A stretch of DNA of 64,000 nt from positions 96,916 to 160,915 of the forward strand of contig VTPC01003380.1 of the NCBI GenBank assembly GCA_011009095.1, in the 5' to 3' direction. The position numbers and the translations under genes were made by a program. Under the pieces are notes generated by a model. It ran no database searches. It worked only from the letters and a program-made list of their open reading frames with translations, and was not told the DNA's origin. The DNA comes from Ignelater luminosus (lineage: Eukaryota > Arthropoda > Insecta > Coleoptera > Elateridae). This document shows, in pieces, positions 12,501 to 22,620 of the stretch (position 1 is the first letter of the stretch; each line of letters begins with the position of its first letter).

Positions 12501-12633
12501 ATCATACGATTATGGTTTCTACGTATCCGGGATTACAATAGCAATTAGTGGACTGATGCTGTTCGCCATCCCTCCAATACAAAGGTGGCAAGCGCGTAAA
12601 AAATCACGGACACCACCGCCGAACCATATATAG
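5368..12633 (+). CDS. Monocarboxylate transporter-like MFS protein (SLC16 family), 3' three exons
   Basis: A plasma-membrane MFS carrier of the monocarboxylate transporter type, likely moving lactate, pyruvate or related acids with protons; the substrate cannot be read from sequence. The joined exons 5368-6555, 6922-7122 and 12479-12633 encode 513 residues to the stop. Visible in order are the end of helix 2 (GPISSSFVNRWGCR), helices 3-6, a long hydrophilic central loop of about 180 residues rich in Ser/Arg, helices 7-9 (PIFIIFTLSNFFTSIG; LLSVIGIANTVGRIVLGYVSD), helix 10, helix 11 (FGLLLLFQGIASFIGPPIAG) and helix 12 with a short basic tail. The first exon or exons coding helix 1 and most of helix 2 are outside the window or unrecognised. 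All splice phases agree (each intron falls after the first base of a codon). The family call is firm; which insect paralogue is not. Confidence 0.92.
6618..6627 (-). terminator. RNA polymerase III T-run terminator of tRNA-Pro
   Basis: Ten consecutive A on the plus strand, hence ten T on the tRNA strand, start six bases after the tRNA 3' end, as expected for a pol III terminator. Confidence 0.8.
6634..6705 (-). tRNA. tRNA-Pro (anticodon AGG)
   Basis: A 72-nt cloverleaf on the minus strand. The acceptor arms GGCTCGT and ACGAGCC pair perfectly and leave discriminator C. The anticodon arm TTCGC-TTAGGGT-GCGAG gives anticodon AGG (first stem pair U-G), and the T arm is CCGGG-TTCAAAT-CCCGG. Internal A and B boxes are intact, CCA is not encoded, and there is no intron. 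The gene sits antisense inside the first visible intron of the transporter. Confidence 0.95.
6922..7122 (+). CDS. Transporter exon b (helices 9-11)
   Basis: Acceptor ...atacttttcag ends at 6921 and donor gtttgt starts at 7123. Translation in the phase set by the previous exon runs from the end of helix 9 (ATTFSAFCYGFYSL) through GLEKLTNAFGLLLL to IASFIGPPIAG, the conserved helix 10-11 block of monocarboxylate transporters. Confidence 0.9.
7370..8780. repeat. Tandem satellite array, unit about 170 bp
   Basis: Diverged head-to-tail copies are marked by the recurring block ggaggtttttctctagtgtg at about 7516, 7687, 7857, 8022 and 8591, followed each time by tatctctttctaaatattt, ctaagaacac..caactggtttag and acatcggcattttctaaaagc. 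Spacing between markers is about 165-171 bp, except where an unrelated repeat interrupts the array at 8053-8446. The array lies in the large transporter intron. Confidence 0.85.
8053..8446 (+). repeat. GC-rich dispersed repeat, copy 1 (nested in the satellite)
   Basis: It starts with aggcctgca and consists of short degenerate motifs such as tcggacctgtc, gggcctgtcagg and cgttattttcgtactaaa. The same sequence in the same order recurs at about 46447-46905 (shared blocks include ctgttatttntgtactgatcc and ttattttcgtactaaa). It splits a satellite unit and therefore appears inserted. No coding potential beyond chance open frames; element class unknown. Confidence 0.7.
8781..10430. other. Transporter intron, unassigned
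   Basis: Intronic DNA without a recognisable gene. Short open frames on the minus strand (9161-9397, 9731-9967, 10135-10347) match no family I know. Confidence 0.3.
10440..11010 (+). repeat. Minisatellite-like family with the 'atttagctctt..agaag' motif, locus 1
   Basis: Diverged units of roughly 80-110 bp share the phrases tgttcatatttagctct, agaagattaatgaagacc, gcctgacc, ggcctgttggaggacgcagctc. Related arrays are at about 43040-43770 (same strand) and 27770-28430 (opposite strand), with a relic at 49624-49680. Confidence 0.65.
11011..12478. other. AT-rich intron tail with (ATT)n microsatellite
   Basis: No gene recognised. An ATT triplet microsatellite occupies about 11849-11870. Otherwise AT-rich intronic DNA leading to the terminal transporter exon. 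Confidence 0.5.
12479..12633 (+). CDS. Transporter terminal exon c (helix 12 and tail)
   Basis: Acceptor ...acattttttcag ends at 12478. The exon reads GELFDLLGSYDYGFYVSG, a hydrophobic helix, then a basic tail (RWQARKKSRTPPPNHI) and stop TAG at 12631-12633. It is separated from exon b by a 5.36 kb intron packed with repeats. Confidence 0.9.
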
Positions 12634-12657
12634 CAATTACTGCATTCTAGTTACGAT

Positions 12658-12663
12658 AATAAA
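12658..12663 (+). promoter_or_regulatory. Candidate polyadenylation signal of the transporter
   Basis: AATAAA 25 bases after the stop codon. Several further A/T-rich signals follow downstream, so the real 3' end cannot be fixed from sequence alone. Confidence 0.4.
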
Positions 12664-14400
12664 TTCTACAATAGTATATAGCAAATTGCTTTACTACATA
12701 TCTGTATGTACTTTTAAGAGTATGTACGGCGTCTGTATTTATTTTATCTGCAATGCAGATTGTACATCACACTTTGGAGCTGTGGTCTTAATATAGTGCA
12801 ATTAATTTTTAAATGAAGTTAAAAGATGTGAATGAGAGAATAATAATAATAATAATGTTAAACATGTGTAGTACAAGCATTTTTTACACGTTTTCGTTAC
12901 CTAATTAAAATAATAATTGTATTAATGAAAGTAAACGTGTTCAACATATAAATTGTAAATTTTGCAAGTTGATAAACATTTCACTAATATTTCAAACATG
13001 GACTTTACTTGCGAAATAAGATAATGATGGCCTGGAAGAAATGAAAACAAATCTTGCCAAGAATTTTTCAATGTTTCGCGTTACTTTACTACTATTTATT
13101 ATTATTATTTTTAAAAGCGCAAGCAATTACAGTTGGTCAATTTTTCATCCTATTATCATCCCTGTCTTCCAGAATGGAAATAAGGCACAAGCATGATTGG
13201 GATTCCTTTTAAAAATAATAATAATTGATAGAATCATCATTTGTTAATTATAAGGTTCGTTCTAATTGTGATTTAAATATAATTAAATAATAGTTACCTA
13301 TAGAATATAAATAATAACAATATTCTTGATATCATATTTACTGACTTGTATATATGTATAATGGAATGCATTTCATGATTATGACTGAGTTTATTACATA
13401 AGTGATTGTAGTTGTATGTTTTTTTAATGTACTGAAGCGAATTTGAAAATGTTAATTGTATGTAACTAGGTAGATCTATTTTTTATTATCTGTTAAATCG
13501 AGAAAGTACTAAAACAGAAAAATCCCACAGATCAGACAAGAAATAAATTGATCTTCATATCTTGATCATGAGACACAAATTTGCCATAACATCTAAGTTT
13601 GATATGTTTGGTAACTGATATGCTTTAGTTTTTAGATTTTACATATTTTAATTGTGAACAACATTAATTAAAACCTTAGCCTTATCTCTAAATACATAAT
13701 TGAAAACCTGACTACATCTTTATTTTAATTGAACTTTATCCCTTTTTTGATTTATATAGTTATTACAACTAGAGGAAACAATGTTGAGAACGATGTTTTT
13801 AAAGCTCTGCTAAAAAACCATGAATAAGTGTTAACCAAGGATGTTGGCAGTACTGTTTCTTTTTTCCCTGAGCTTTTGATAGTTTAAAGTGTTTCTTTTC
13901 CATCTTTATCATGCTAAAGCATTAAAATCATTTAAAAATGTTATCTAGAAGAATTCTCCTTCCCTGAAGTAAATGGTCTCTCCTCTTTGGAAGTTAATCC
14001 TGTATTGGATTATTAAGTTCCTGCCTCTTAATTTCCAGAAGCAAGCCTTTTTAGATGAAGCCATCAAAAGTATAACCAGTGGAACAGCTAAAGCATTCAA
14101 GAGAGTAGGAGGAATCAGTGAGAGAGTTATTGGAAGGAAGAGAACATGAAAAACTCAATTCTACCAGACAGTTTTGAGAAAGAGCTAGTCAAGTAATCAA
14201 ATATTTATATTTGACATGGAACTGAGACGTTTTAGTCAGACCAAAAATGACGTCTGCAAACTTGGTTTTGAACTAACAAAAAGCTAATAAAGTTCTCAAT
14301 AGAACAAAAGGAGAATCTGGAAATGATTGGTTCCAGGGATTTCAGAAGACATACCTTTAGCTATCTCTACTACCTGTATTCTCAATGTTAGTGAAACAGG
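12664..14400. other. Probable transporter 3' UTR, then non-coding DNA
   Basis: AT-rich with repeated TAATAA stretches (near 12840 and 13100-13220). No gene recognised. Confidence 0.4.
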
Positions 14401-14430
14401 AGTACAAACTATACACGACCTTGCGTTACA

Positions 14431-15476
14431 AGATTAATTAATTTAACTAGGACGCTTTTTGCTCTTAGGCCGGCTAGATTCAGTGGGTGGCCTTGAGCGA
14501 GGATAAGGAAGTTATACATACATTAAAACAAAAAAATAATATATAATATATTAGGAAAAATAGATTATCAACTAACCAAATCGTACACCAAGGGGTTAAC
14601 AACCTGGTGAACCACGCATTAAGAACATGTTTTCTCACTCTAAACAAAGGTTTTTGACAAACATTTTTATGATACGAGGGATGGTCTATTACCGAAAGTG
14701 ATGAACTAATAGTCTTTTTCTAGGGTCTTGCCGGAGAAGAGAATTTGGCTCCACGAGATGACTTTTTAGGCCTAGCCAGGTTTTCTGGTCGTCATTCAAA
14801 CTTGGGGACGACACTGAGATTTTTTCATTCGAGCAACCAGAACATGACTCGCTAGAAAGAGGTTGACTAGGCTTTGAAAGATCAATCAGTAGGACCTCTG
14901 ACCACAAATTCTCCGAAGACTCGGGGAACGTGATTAGAAGTTCCTCATTCGATGGCGGGACGGGACTTAAACCTAGAAATTGCCTCGACATCGAGTGAAC
15001 CTCTACAAGGATCGTTTCGTAACGACTAACCTCGTCAATGGACCGCAAAGACAAGTTTGACTGGCTACAGTTCGAAGAAATGTCTAAACAATCTAGCTGA
15101 CGCTTACTGAAGACCTGAACACTCTTTAAGGACGCAGAACCCCGCAATCACCCCTTGATACTTCTGCTCTGTTAGATGCTTCACGAGCCTTTCATTGGTC
15201 TTCTCCTATAACTCTGTCATCACGGCAAATTTGTCACTGTCAACGTATCCGCTGAAAGTATTAAGCAAATAACCTAGCTGCAACCCCTAAACTCACGCTC
15301 CGGATAGGGCAACATGTACTGGCTCAAGACATTCATGATCTCCCTAAGCTATAAAAGGAACAAACTCCAAATGTTGGAACAACCTAGAACCAACTAAAAC
15401 TGAAATACAACTTATTTCAACAATCTAACAATTATCGTATGTAGAATCTCGGGCTTCGCGCTTAGGGCGCCACTTT
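14431..15476 (-). mobile_element. Internally deleted Ty3/Gypsy-like LTR retrotransposon
   Basis: On the minus strand an LTR end ...TTGCGTTACA (finishing at 15477) is followed by AAAG and TGGCGCCC, a standard Gypsy primer-binding site. About 1.05 kb downstream TGTAACGCAA begins at 14430, the expected start of a 3' LTR (TG..CA with inverted TGTAACGC/GCGTTACA). Between them lies a 152-codon open frame (14689-15147) that would be a gag remnant; it is unmatched by eye. No protease, RT, RNase H or integrase is present, so this is a non-autonomous or deleted copy. The full LTR lengths could not be determined. Confidence 0.6.
15454..15472 (-). promoter_or_regulatory. tRNA primer-binding site of the LTR element
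   Basis: Minus-strand TGGCGCCC four bases after the LTR terminus. TGGCGCCC at this position is the usual tRNA-Lys-type primer-binding start of insect Gypsy elements; bases beyond the first eight diverge. Confidence 0.6.
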
Positions 15477-15477
15477 T

Positions 15478-17935
15478 GTAACGCAAAGATGCTAGGGAAC
15501 ATAATTAATCAAGAATCACGAAGAAATCTTAATTACAACTTATAAATCCTACTAAGATGACATAGCACTTTTCAAATTGCTAACCATACCTTAAAATTAA
15601 ACGCAAATCAACCAAAATGCAAGCGAGCAAGCAAGCAAGCAAAATCCTGCAATAAGAAAATAAATTTAAAAGTTGAAAACAATTATACCCTGCGTCCCGC
15701 TTGCTTAAATAGAATTAAAAGTTGTCAACCCTAATTGATCTCAATCATCAAAAAGCTACTAAAAACTCACAAAAAATATCCCCAAAACCTCTTCAACAAC
15801 AGAAAACTACTAAAAAAATAAAGAACACACCAAAAGCACAGACTACAAATACCATACATGTAACGGAGAGAAAAAATGGACCTTTTAAGAATAATTGCAC
15901 AAAAAGACCAGAAACAGATTTGGGGTGCGTTGTTAGTACCAAGATTGTTGATTGAAATGAAAGCTCGAGTTGAGAGAGAACGTTTACGACTCTAGAGAAT
16001 TTTCAAGCGGAACTGTCGCTGCTGTGATTTTTTATTATTACCCTGTATCAGCTTATGTTGTGGGCGAGGCCGCAAATTGGTCAACGCAGATTTATAGCAC
16101 TTTTACTAGCATGTAAAATTAACTCTGAATGAGAAAGTCTTGCTTTTACTGGAAGGCCATGTTAACCATGAATTTTGCCCTTCTCACACGATGGTTCATC
16201 TTTAGCCCTAATTTGTATGTGTGTTGGAGGCTCTAATAAAGTTTTACAATGACTTCATCAAGGAGCGTTTGGTGAAGAAGAATAACATTTTCTCTGATTA
16301 GAAGTATTACGTACTGACTGTTCATAAAGTAATGTACCGATTACAGACAAATAAATAAAAACACAAGACCGTATTGTAAACGATCTATTAAACCGTCGAT
16401 TAGCTATCTTTTTATTCTCTAAATAATCGTCGATTAAAGCGTCTCTTAAATTTAATTGATCGTTTATAATACGGCCCACGAACTTTAATTCTGAAATATG
16501 TCACCACATCTTCACTTTTACAGGAAATTAGTTAGTCCTAATTCTTGCTAAAAAACTTTAAAGTTTTATAAGTGCCTTTTTATTAATTGAAGTCGGGTCA
16601 TTATTTTATAGGCAGTCTGTACTTCTCAAATGATGTTACTTATTTGCCCATGGAGGTTAAGGAACAGATCATAGAAGCGGAATCTCTTAACAGCTGCCGT
16701 GACAGTTGATACAGTTGTTCTTACTGCAACCTTTTTAAAACGCTTGGAGATGAGAACAATCAGAGATCATCTGAAAAAAAGGAAAACTTATTTGCAAGAA
16801 ATTGGCGTTTTCTTTTGCAAAAAAACGAAAAATAAAGGGATTCTAATCAAGAAGCAAATCTTTCGTTTATTATATTGTAGTGAACTTTCTGCAAAGTAAG
16901 AGAAATTCGAGGAAAATGTGCGACCTTTATTCGTTGGGCACACGAAATAAAAAGTCTCTGCAAAAGGTGTACAGTTGATTTAATTATGTGTGCTTTAATT
17001 ACGCTAAAGATCGGAAAATAAATTCATATTGAATGACATTTTTGTTCCATGCGGAGGACAATTAGATCACTTAGGTATCTGTGTAAAGTATTGCGGGAAA
17101 CATGTAACAGGAATAAGTATACTAAATTAAGTATTTGGAATAGAAATTCATCAGTAACAGCTTTGGAAAGACGTCTAGGATTAGAAACAGGCATATTTAT
17201 TTTTAAGGAAAGTTACTCACAAACCTAGAACGGTTCTTTTGTAATCTGCTTGTAACAAATGCTGCACTCGCGTTTTATGGTATGGATATAGTCTCACTTC
17301 TTTTCTCTTGAAATGTTGTATACGCTAGTCCAAGACTACAATCTGCAGAATCAAAATCATGTTTTGTATTGTTTCCTGTATATTCCATAGCAAACACTGA
17401 ACAAGAGCTAAACGTAAATACAGCTTAGGAAATTAGGAAATTGATAGTGTTACTCAAACTGCACAAATTGTCAGAATTTAACAAAATAAAAAGCGATTTC
17501 CCTTTAGCTAACTACCATGATAGTACCTAACAACGTTACCTTTTACGACAATTCCCTTTAATTGCATGAGTAACTATTCGTATGAGGTCGCAAATAATAT
17601 AGTAAGAAGAGAAGATGTAAGCACCCCTTGGAGACGTTTACATCTTGTTATGTGTATATCCGTCTTTGTTTCTGAATAGTTGGCACCTTCATTAATATCA
17701 ATATTCTTAGATCAAAATTGGGAATCTTATCTTTGATCTGTTGTAATAGTTGTCACAACACAACAGACAAAGACTGTGGCTGTGATGAAATATAAAAAAC
17801 AAATGAGGTTAGTTTTAATTGAAGATATGATAATAAGATACTCTAACGTCATGTGTACTGTGAAAACTGTTAGCGAATTGTTACCGCTTGTACCTTAAAG
17901 AGAAATCGCTTAAAAACTAACAATTTATTAGAAAG
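15478..17935. other. LTR remainder and unassigned DNA
   Basis: The first few hundred bases upstream of 15478 should be the 5' LTR of the Gypsy-like copy and include a short GCAA-type tandem at about 15623-15645. The rest is AT-rich with no recognised gene apart from the hairpin element listed separately. Confidence 0.4.
16367..16476. repeat. Short hairpin (MITE-like) element
   Basis: The 19-base arms gaccgtattgtaaacgatc (16367-16385) and gatcgtttataatacggcc (16458-16476) are inverted repeats with two mismatches around a 72-base centre. A foldback of about 110 bp like this is typical of MITEs; target duplications were not identified. Confidence 0.6.
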
Positions 17936-17939
17936 TCAT

Positions 17940-18335
17940 GAATCAAACTTGGACCCAATTTGCACTTAACTTCCATCCAACATGCCTATAACCCCAACCA
18001 GCATCTAGCTTACACTTGAAACCAATTTACAACTAAATTGCATCCCATTTGCAACTTGAATCGAACTAACACCTAACCTACACCCTACTTGCACCTTGCT
18101 TGCACTAACTCTCATTTAACTTGCACCCAATTTGCACCTAACTTCCAAATAACTTGATTGTAAGTTACACTCAGTTTGCATCGAACTTGCTCCTAAGTTA
18201 CACTCAAACTGCAAGTAACATGCCCCCAATTGGCAACCATCTTGCACCTAACCTGTATTCAATTTACACCCATTTTGTACCTAACCTGCACTTATCTTGC
18301 ATCTAATTCGCACTTAAGTTGCTCCCAATTATCCT
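17940..18335. repeat. About 12-bp minisatellite (TTGCACCTAACT-like)
   Basis: About 400 bp of degenerate 11-13 bp units alternate between cttgcacctaa and tttgcacccaa, more than 25 copies. The unit is non-coding in all frames over its length and has no spacers, so it is not a CRISPR-like array. Confidence 0.85.
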
Positions 18336-18339
18336 AAAT

Positions 18340-19110
18340 TGTAGAAACTACAATCCAGAAGTTTTCATAAATCGTATTAACTCTGTTAGGGAATCTACCG
18401 AGCATATGTTTAGTTTGTTTTATTTTTGTTTATTTAGAAGCAATATGTTGTTATTGAACCATTCAGTTGCTTCTGGAAGAATGGTGTTTTTAGTATTTGT
18501 TCTATCCAAACAAAACTGCTGCTGTATATCGAGCGCTTAAAGCAACATTCGCGTAACTACATTTTTACAGCTTTGAGATAATCGATGTTAAAGGTCATGT
18601 CAAAATATCTTTCCTCCTTTTCTAAACTCAAACTTTATAAAGTTTATTTCAAGACACAATACTGTTACGGCAATTAAGGATTCGCCTATATTATTTTCTT
18701 AAATAACAAGCAAAATATGCAAAAAGGTATATTACCTACTTGGTTCCTGCTCTTCTTGTAAACTATAGTTATGTTCACATTTTTTTAGTTTACATTTTGC
18801 TTTGATCTAATTTCAAACTGATATGTTCATTTACTAAAGTATAAACAAAGCGGAACATCATCTGCAATAATTTTTATGTAATAAAATTCTGTCAGTAACT
18901 GAATTATTTTTACTAATCTCATTTAAAAAGCCAGAGAACTGTTAAATGATAAAATTGGTCTCGCACGTACCGCATCATGTTCAATTTAAATTAACACAAT
19001 ATACCTTTTTAGTTAAAATTAAGATATGCCGCAATTGCGAGGTTGATATAAGCGTTCACCTAATAAAAATAAATATTAAAAGCAGTAAGAAAATCAAAAA
19101 AAAGAACATG
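18340..19110. other. AT-rich unassigned DNA
   Basis: No gene recognised. One 73-codon open frame at 18319-18540 begins inside the minisatellite and is taken as chance. Confidence 0.4.
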
Positions 19111-19119
19111 TACTAAATC

Positions 19120-19500
19120 AGATTAAAGAGCACAAGCTAATAAAGTTAATGTTAGCCATCAGATTGTTTGGAGAATTTTAAAAGACAATCAGTTAGTTAC
19201 ATCCATTTCAAATTCAGCAAATAGAGAAACTTTTTATCAAGAGATTTTCGACTTGATCATGCCTTTTGCAGATGAGAATAAAGAACAAAAACTCCAACTT
19301 TTTAACAGCAATTCTTTTTTACAGACAAAGCTAATTTTTCTAAAAATGCATCAACAAGTTTTCATAACAACTCGATCTGGATTGATGAAAATCCGCACTT
19401 TCCAAATCAATTTCCTGTCAATGTGTTGATTTATCAAGGCGGTAACTAATGCATCATGGTGTTCATGCACTGGTACAAATTACTTCAGCAGTTCGTGCAA
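19120..19500 (+). pseudogene. DDE transposase remnant (mariner/Tc1-related, HTH_DUF4817-type)
   Basis: The plus strand reads VSHQIVWRILKDNQLV and later FTDKANFSKNAS, SFHNNSIWIDENPHFPNQFP and VNVL, separated by frameshifts. This follows the transposase pattern VSxxTVWRIL..., FTDEAxFxxNG, HNxHxWxDENPH, FSVNVW common in insect genomes; the Asp of FTDKA is the presumed first catalytic acidic residue. The rest is degraded by stops, so it is inactive. Confidence 0.7.
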
Positions 19501-20034
19501 TTTTCTTTAAGATCCAGTACGATAGTTTGTGTCGTAATGAAAACCAATCTCAGTAAATCCAGTCAAATTTCAATCTACCTAGCAACCAAAATTTATATAA
19601 ACCCATTACCGCCAATTTAGGGGGTCTTTTCTTCTTGGTTGCTAAGGAGACTACATCTTATGTAGTTCGACTACATTAAGTTATTTTACCGAAGAAAAGG
19701 GGTGTTAAATCATTCTCGTGGTTTTAGTTTCTTCCTTGTTGTCTTAAACCACATCGACAAATTTCGCCGTAGATGCGTATTCCGTAAGTGGTGTTTTACA
19801 CACATTTTTAAGATGTGGCATTGCAATTGAATTCTCTCGATTTTTTCTTTTAGGCCTATCTGAAATATTTAACTTATATCAGCCCAACTGTCGATGACGA
19901 AGAGCTGAGAAGCAGAAGAATAACATCTTGAACGTCATACGAAAGACTTCGATTTTTCTTGTTTGACTAAATTGTTCTGAGATAAGCCTACTTTTTTTCT
20001 CTTTTAATACTAACTTCTAGAGAAGAAACTAATT

Positions 20035-20454
20035 TTACTCAAAAACGGTTGGATTTAGAGATAAATGGCAAGAAAGAAACAATAGGATCGCCGTGAAACT
20101 AAACACCCTTCTGTATCTCAAAGACGAGGCTCCGGAGGACCTCTGATTATCGAGAATGTTTTGGATAGAACGACCTGTAGCAGTACCCTCTGAAAGATCG
20201 TGACTTACTTCTGCCTTGTACTTCTTTATGTACGGTAATGTAACATTCTTTATCTTTTCGTCGTTTTGAGAATTCAAATTAGAATGAAATTTTTCAGGCC
20301 AAAAAATCACCATCACAATAAAGAAGTCAGCTAGAGAAAGAAGAAGAGCCAGTGCAAGGAGCAACTTGCCGCAGACGCTGCGGTGACTAGGCGCTTTACG
20401 GTGGAAAATAAGACAACCAAAACGTGCTTTAAGAAATTCTACGATAAAAGGCAA
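20035..20454 (-). CDS. Hypothetical 139-codon ORF
   Basis: An open frame with Met start, one strong hydrophobic segment near residues 29-52 (KLLLALALLLSLADFFIVMV) and a second near the C-terminus. I recognise no family. It lies between transposon fragments in AT-rich DNA and has no visible splice partner, so it may be chance or a retroelement remnant. Confidence 0.15.
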   Translation of the reverse strand: MPFIVEFLKARFGCLIFHRKAPSHRSVCGKLLLALALLLSLADFFIVMVIFWPEKFHSNLNSQNDEKIKNVTLPYIKKYKAEVSHDLSEGTATGRSIQNILDNQRSSGASSLRYRRVFSFTAILLFLSCHLSLNPTVFE

Positions 20455-20639
20455 ATACCCTGGCGCAGGTCCTCATCTGAAGATCATCCCCACGTCTTAA
20501 ATGGCATGACGTAATTCGTAATTTTGAGCTAATAACTTGTTGTCTATTTAATATCTAGAAGTATTTAGAGTATTCAGACATTTATCTACTAACATCATAA
20601 AAACCCAATTCAATTTGCAACTTTATGATTTTGTGAATT

Positions 20640-20850
20640 TTAGACGTACGTAGCGCTACGGATATCTAAAGATACTTCTGCTTTTGAATGGCATGACATA
20701 ATCCCCGGCGTGTAGAGTAGAGCAAAGACTACTTTTTTCTATTTCTCGTAAAATCTAATGAATAACTATTTCTGAAGGTCTCGGGCTTGGTACCCAATCG
20801 AGATTCTCAGATTTTTCACGCGAAAGAAATTTCTAAAAAAATGTAATGTT
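20640..20850 (+). repeat. SINE-like repeat, copy in plus orientation
   Basis: Contains tatctaaagatacttctgc, gaatggcatgacataatc, a degraded B-box-like part, and cgagattctcagattttt-cacgcgaa. It matches the reverse complement of 22440-22620 in the same order. A partial third copy of the atggcatgacgtaatt block is at about 20498. Confidence 0.6.
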
Positions 20851-21344
20851 ATTCTATGGAAGGGATGTAAGACATTGAGTTCTGCACGTTAAAAATTCTC
20901 AGCGGGAGTTCAGATTGCGTCTATGAAATTCGTTGAAGCACAAGAACCCGCATTGGTTTGGCTCCTCTAACCAGGAATTCATCCAGCTTCGATGATAAAC
21001 TGGTTTTTTCATATTCTTGAAATTAAAATCTAAAAAATTCAAAACAACACATTTTTAAAAGTTTCTAGGAAATTTTTTTCCAGGATTCTCGGATAAAAGC
21101 CCTAATGTTTATGAAATATCCTTCACTTTTGTGTTCACAATTATTTTAATCTTTGTATCGGGAAGTGAACCCTTAGCACTTGCGTTCGTTGTTCTACTTC
21201 CTGTTTTATGCATCCACCTATTAGTACTTCCAAAATCAAAAGTCAAAGTCACTCCTTACAGTGGTTGTTTCTTGTTCCTGCTGTTTCTGCTCTGTTGAAC
21301 AGTTTGCGTACTATTTTTTTCTTTCTGGAGTGCTCTTTGTACCA

Positions 21345-21600
21345 TCAATATGTGTTGATTACGTTTCTTTCTATTTGAGGGCAGTTTTCATTGCAGTCTG
21401 ATGACTCTATTTGCTTTACAACAGCTTCAAAATCATGTCTGTCCTTAATGTTGTAGTTAACCCTCTGAAGATTTTGGTTAAGGTCCGTCTTGAAAGACTC
21501 CCAATCATTTCTTCTAGGGTTGCAATATACTATTCTTTCGTTCTGAGGTTTTGTTATATGAAAGTGGATGTATCTGTGATCAGGGTAACTCTCCATCTTT
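21345..21600 (-). mobile_element. LINE fragment (endonuclease-RT linker)
   Basis: The minus strand encodes NPRRNDWESFKTDLNQNL, QRVNYNIKDRHDFEAVVKQI and NENCPQIERNV. The same phrases occur at 37136-37450 on the plus strand (DLNQDFQKVSDDIKK, NENCLQIERN), so both come from one LINE family, in the region linking endonuclease and reverse transcriptase. Confidence 0.65.
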
Positions 21601-22439
21601 TGATGAAGCTGCTAGAGTAGGTAGTAGTGTGATGTCTATAACTTCCCATTTATTACACGGGCGGTGTTTATTAGTAAGTCTCAATTATTTATCACAATAA
21701 ATTCAAAAAGAAACTTTTTTGTTTCATTTATATTTGTGATGCATTCCACCTGTCCTCCGTCTTACTACCAGGCACGTCCTTCGTTGTTGAATTTTTTTAA
21801 TTTCTCAGTCCTTTTCCGTTTGCTATTTCAATTCACTTTAATTCCCTTGTTTAAAAGGAAGATCCGTAAGTGTCACTATAGATTGGTTCACCACCTACCT
21901 CATCAAGACCAATTACCCTTATAGGTTCAAGATTCTTAGATGAGGGTTATGTCATATCATCTTGCAGAGCACCATGATCGTGTCTTAGCTGTAATAGAGA
22001 TTTATCTGGCTTGCTCTCATTATTAGTTTTTACAAAGCTCCCGTCAGAGCCCATGAATGTAGGGAAAACAAAAATCTGCATCGGCAAAGATTCATTTACC
22101 AGTGTAAGGCTAAATACTCAGAGAGGTCGCCTGGTAGTTACATTCTTACCGTTGCATTATTCACCCCTTTGGCATGGAACGTCTAACACCTTGACGTTTG
22201 GAGTGTGTTTTTGACTCTCTAGACTAGATCGACAGCGCCATTGGGGAAGCCCAGGGGCTTTGATAGTTAAGTATATGACTATCAACCTAATGTTGATCTG
22301 GGAGAAAATGCCATCTTACGGGAGGGACGTAAAGCAGTGGATTTCGTATAGTAGCAATGATGATTTGCACGAAATTACCATGGCAGTTGAAGCCAAGAGA
22401 TCCAAGGGAATCGCGACCTGGAGCCTCAGCCACAAAATA

Positions 22440-22620
22440 ATGACAACAACAGCGTCATCTTTTACCAATTTCCTTCGCGTGATAAATCTGAGAATCTCGA
22501 TCGGGTATCAAACCCACGACCGGGGACCAGAAATCACCAAAACTCTAGGCGCCTGAGATTATGTCATGCCATTCAAATCGCAGAAGTATCTTTAGATAAT
22601 CCGAATTGCACTGTAACAGA
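22440..22620 (-). repeat. SINE-like repeat, inverted copy with pol III B-box-like motif
   Basis: The reverse complement contains gtgggtttgatacccgatcg, close to the tRNA B box GGTTCGANYCC, followed by the same tail as the copy at 20640-20850. A tRNA-derived SINE is the simplest reading; long terminal inverted repeats of a DNA transposon spanning 20.64-22.62 kb is the alternative. Confidence 0.5.

Noticed and set aside
17940..18335. CRISPR-like array
   Set aside because: Units of about 12 bp are contiguous with no spacers, and the context is a eukaryotic genome.
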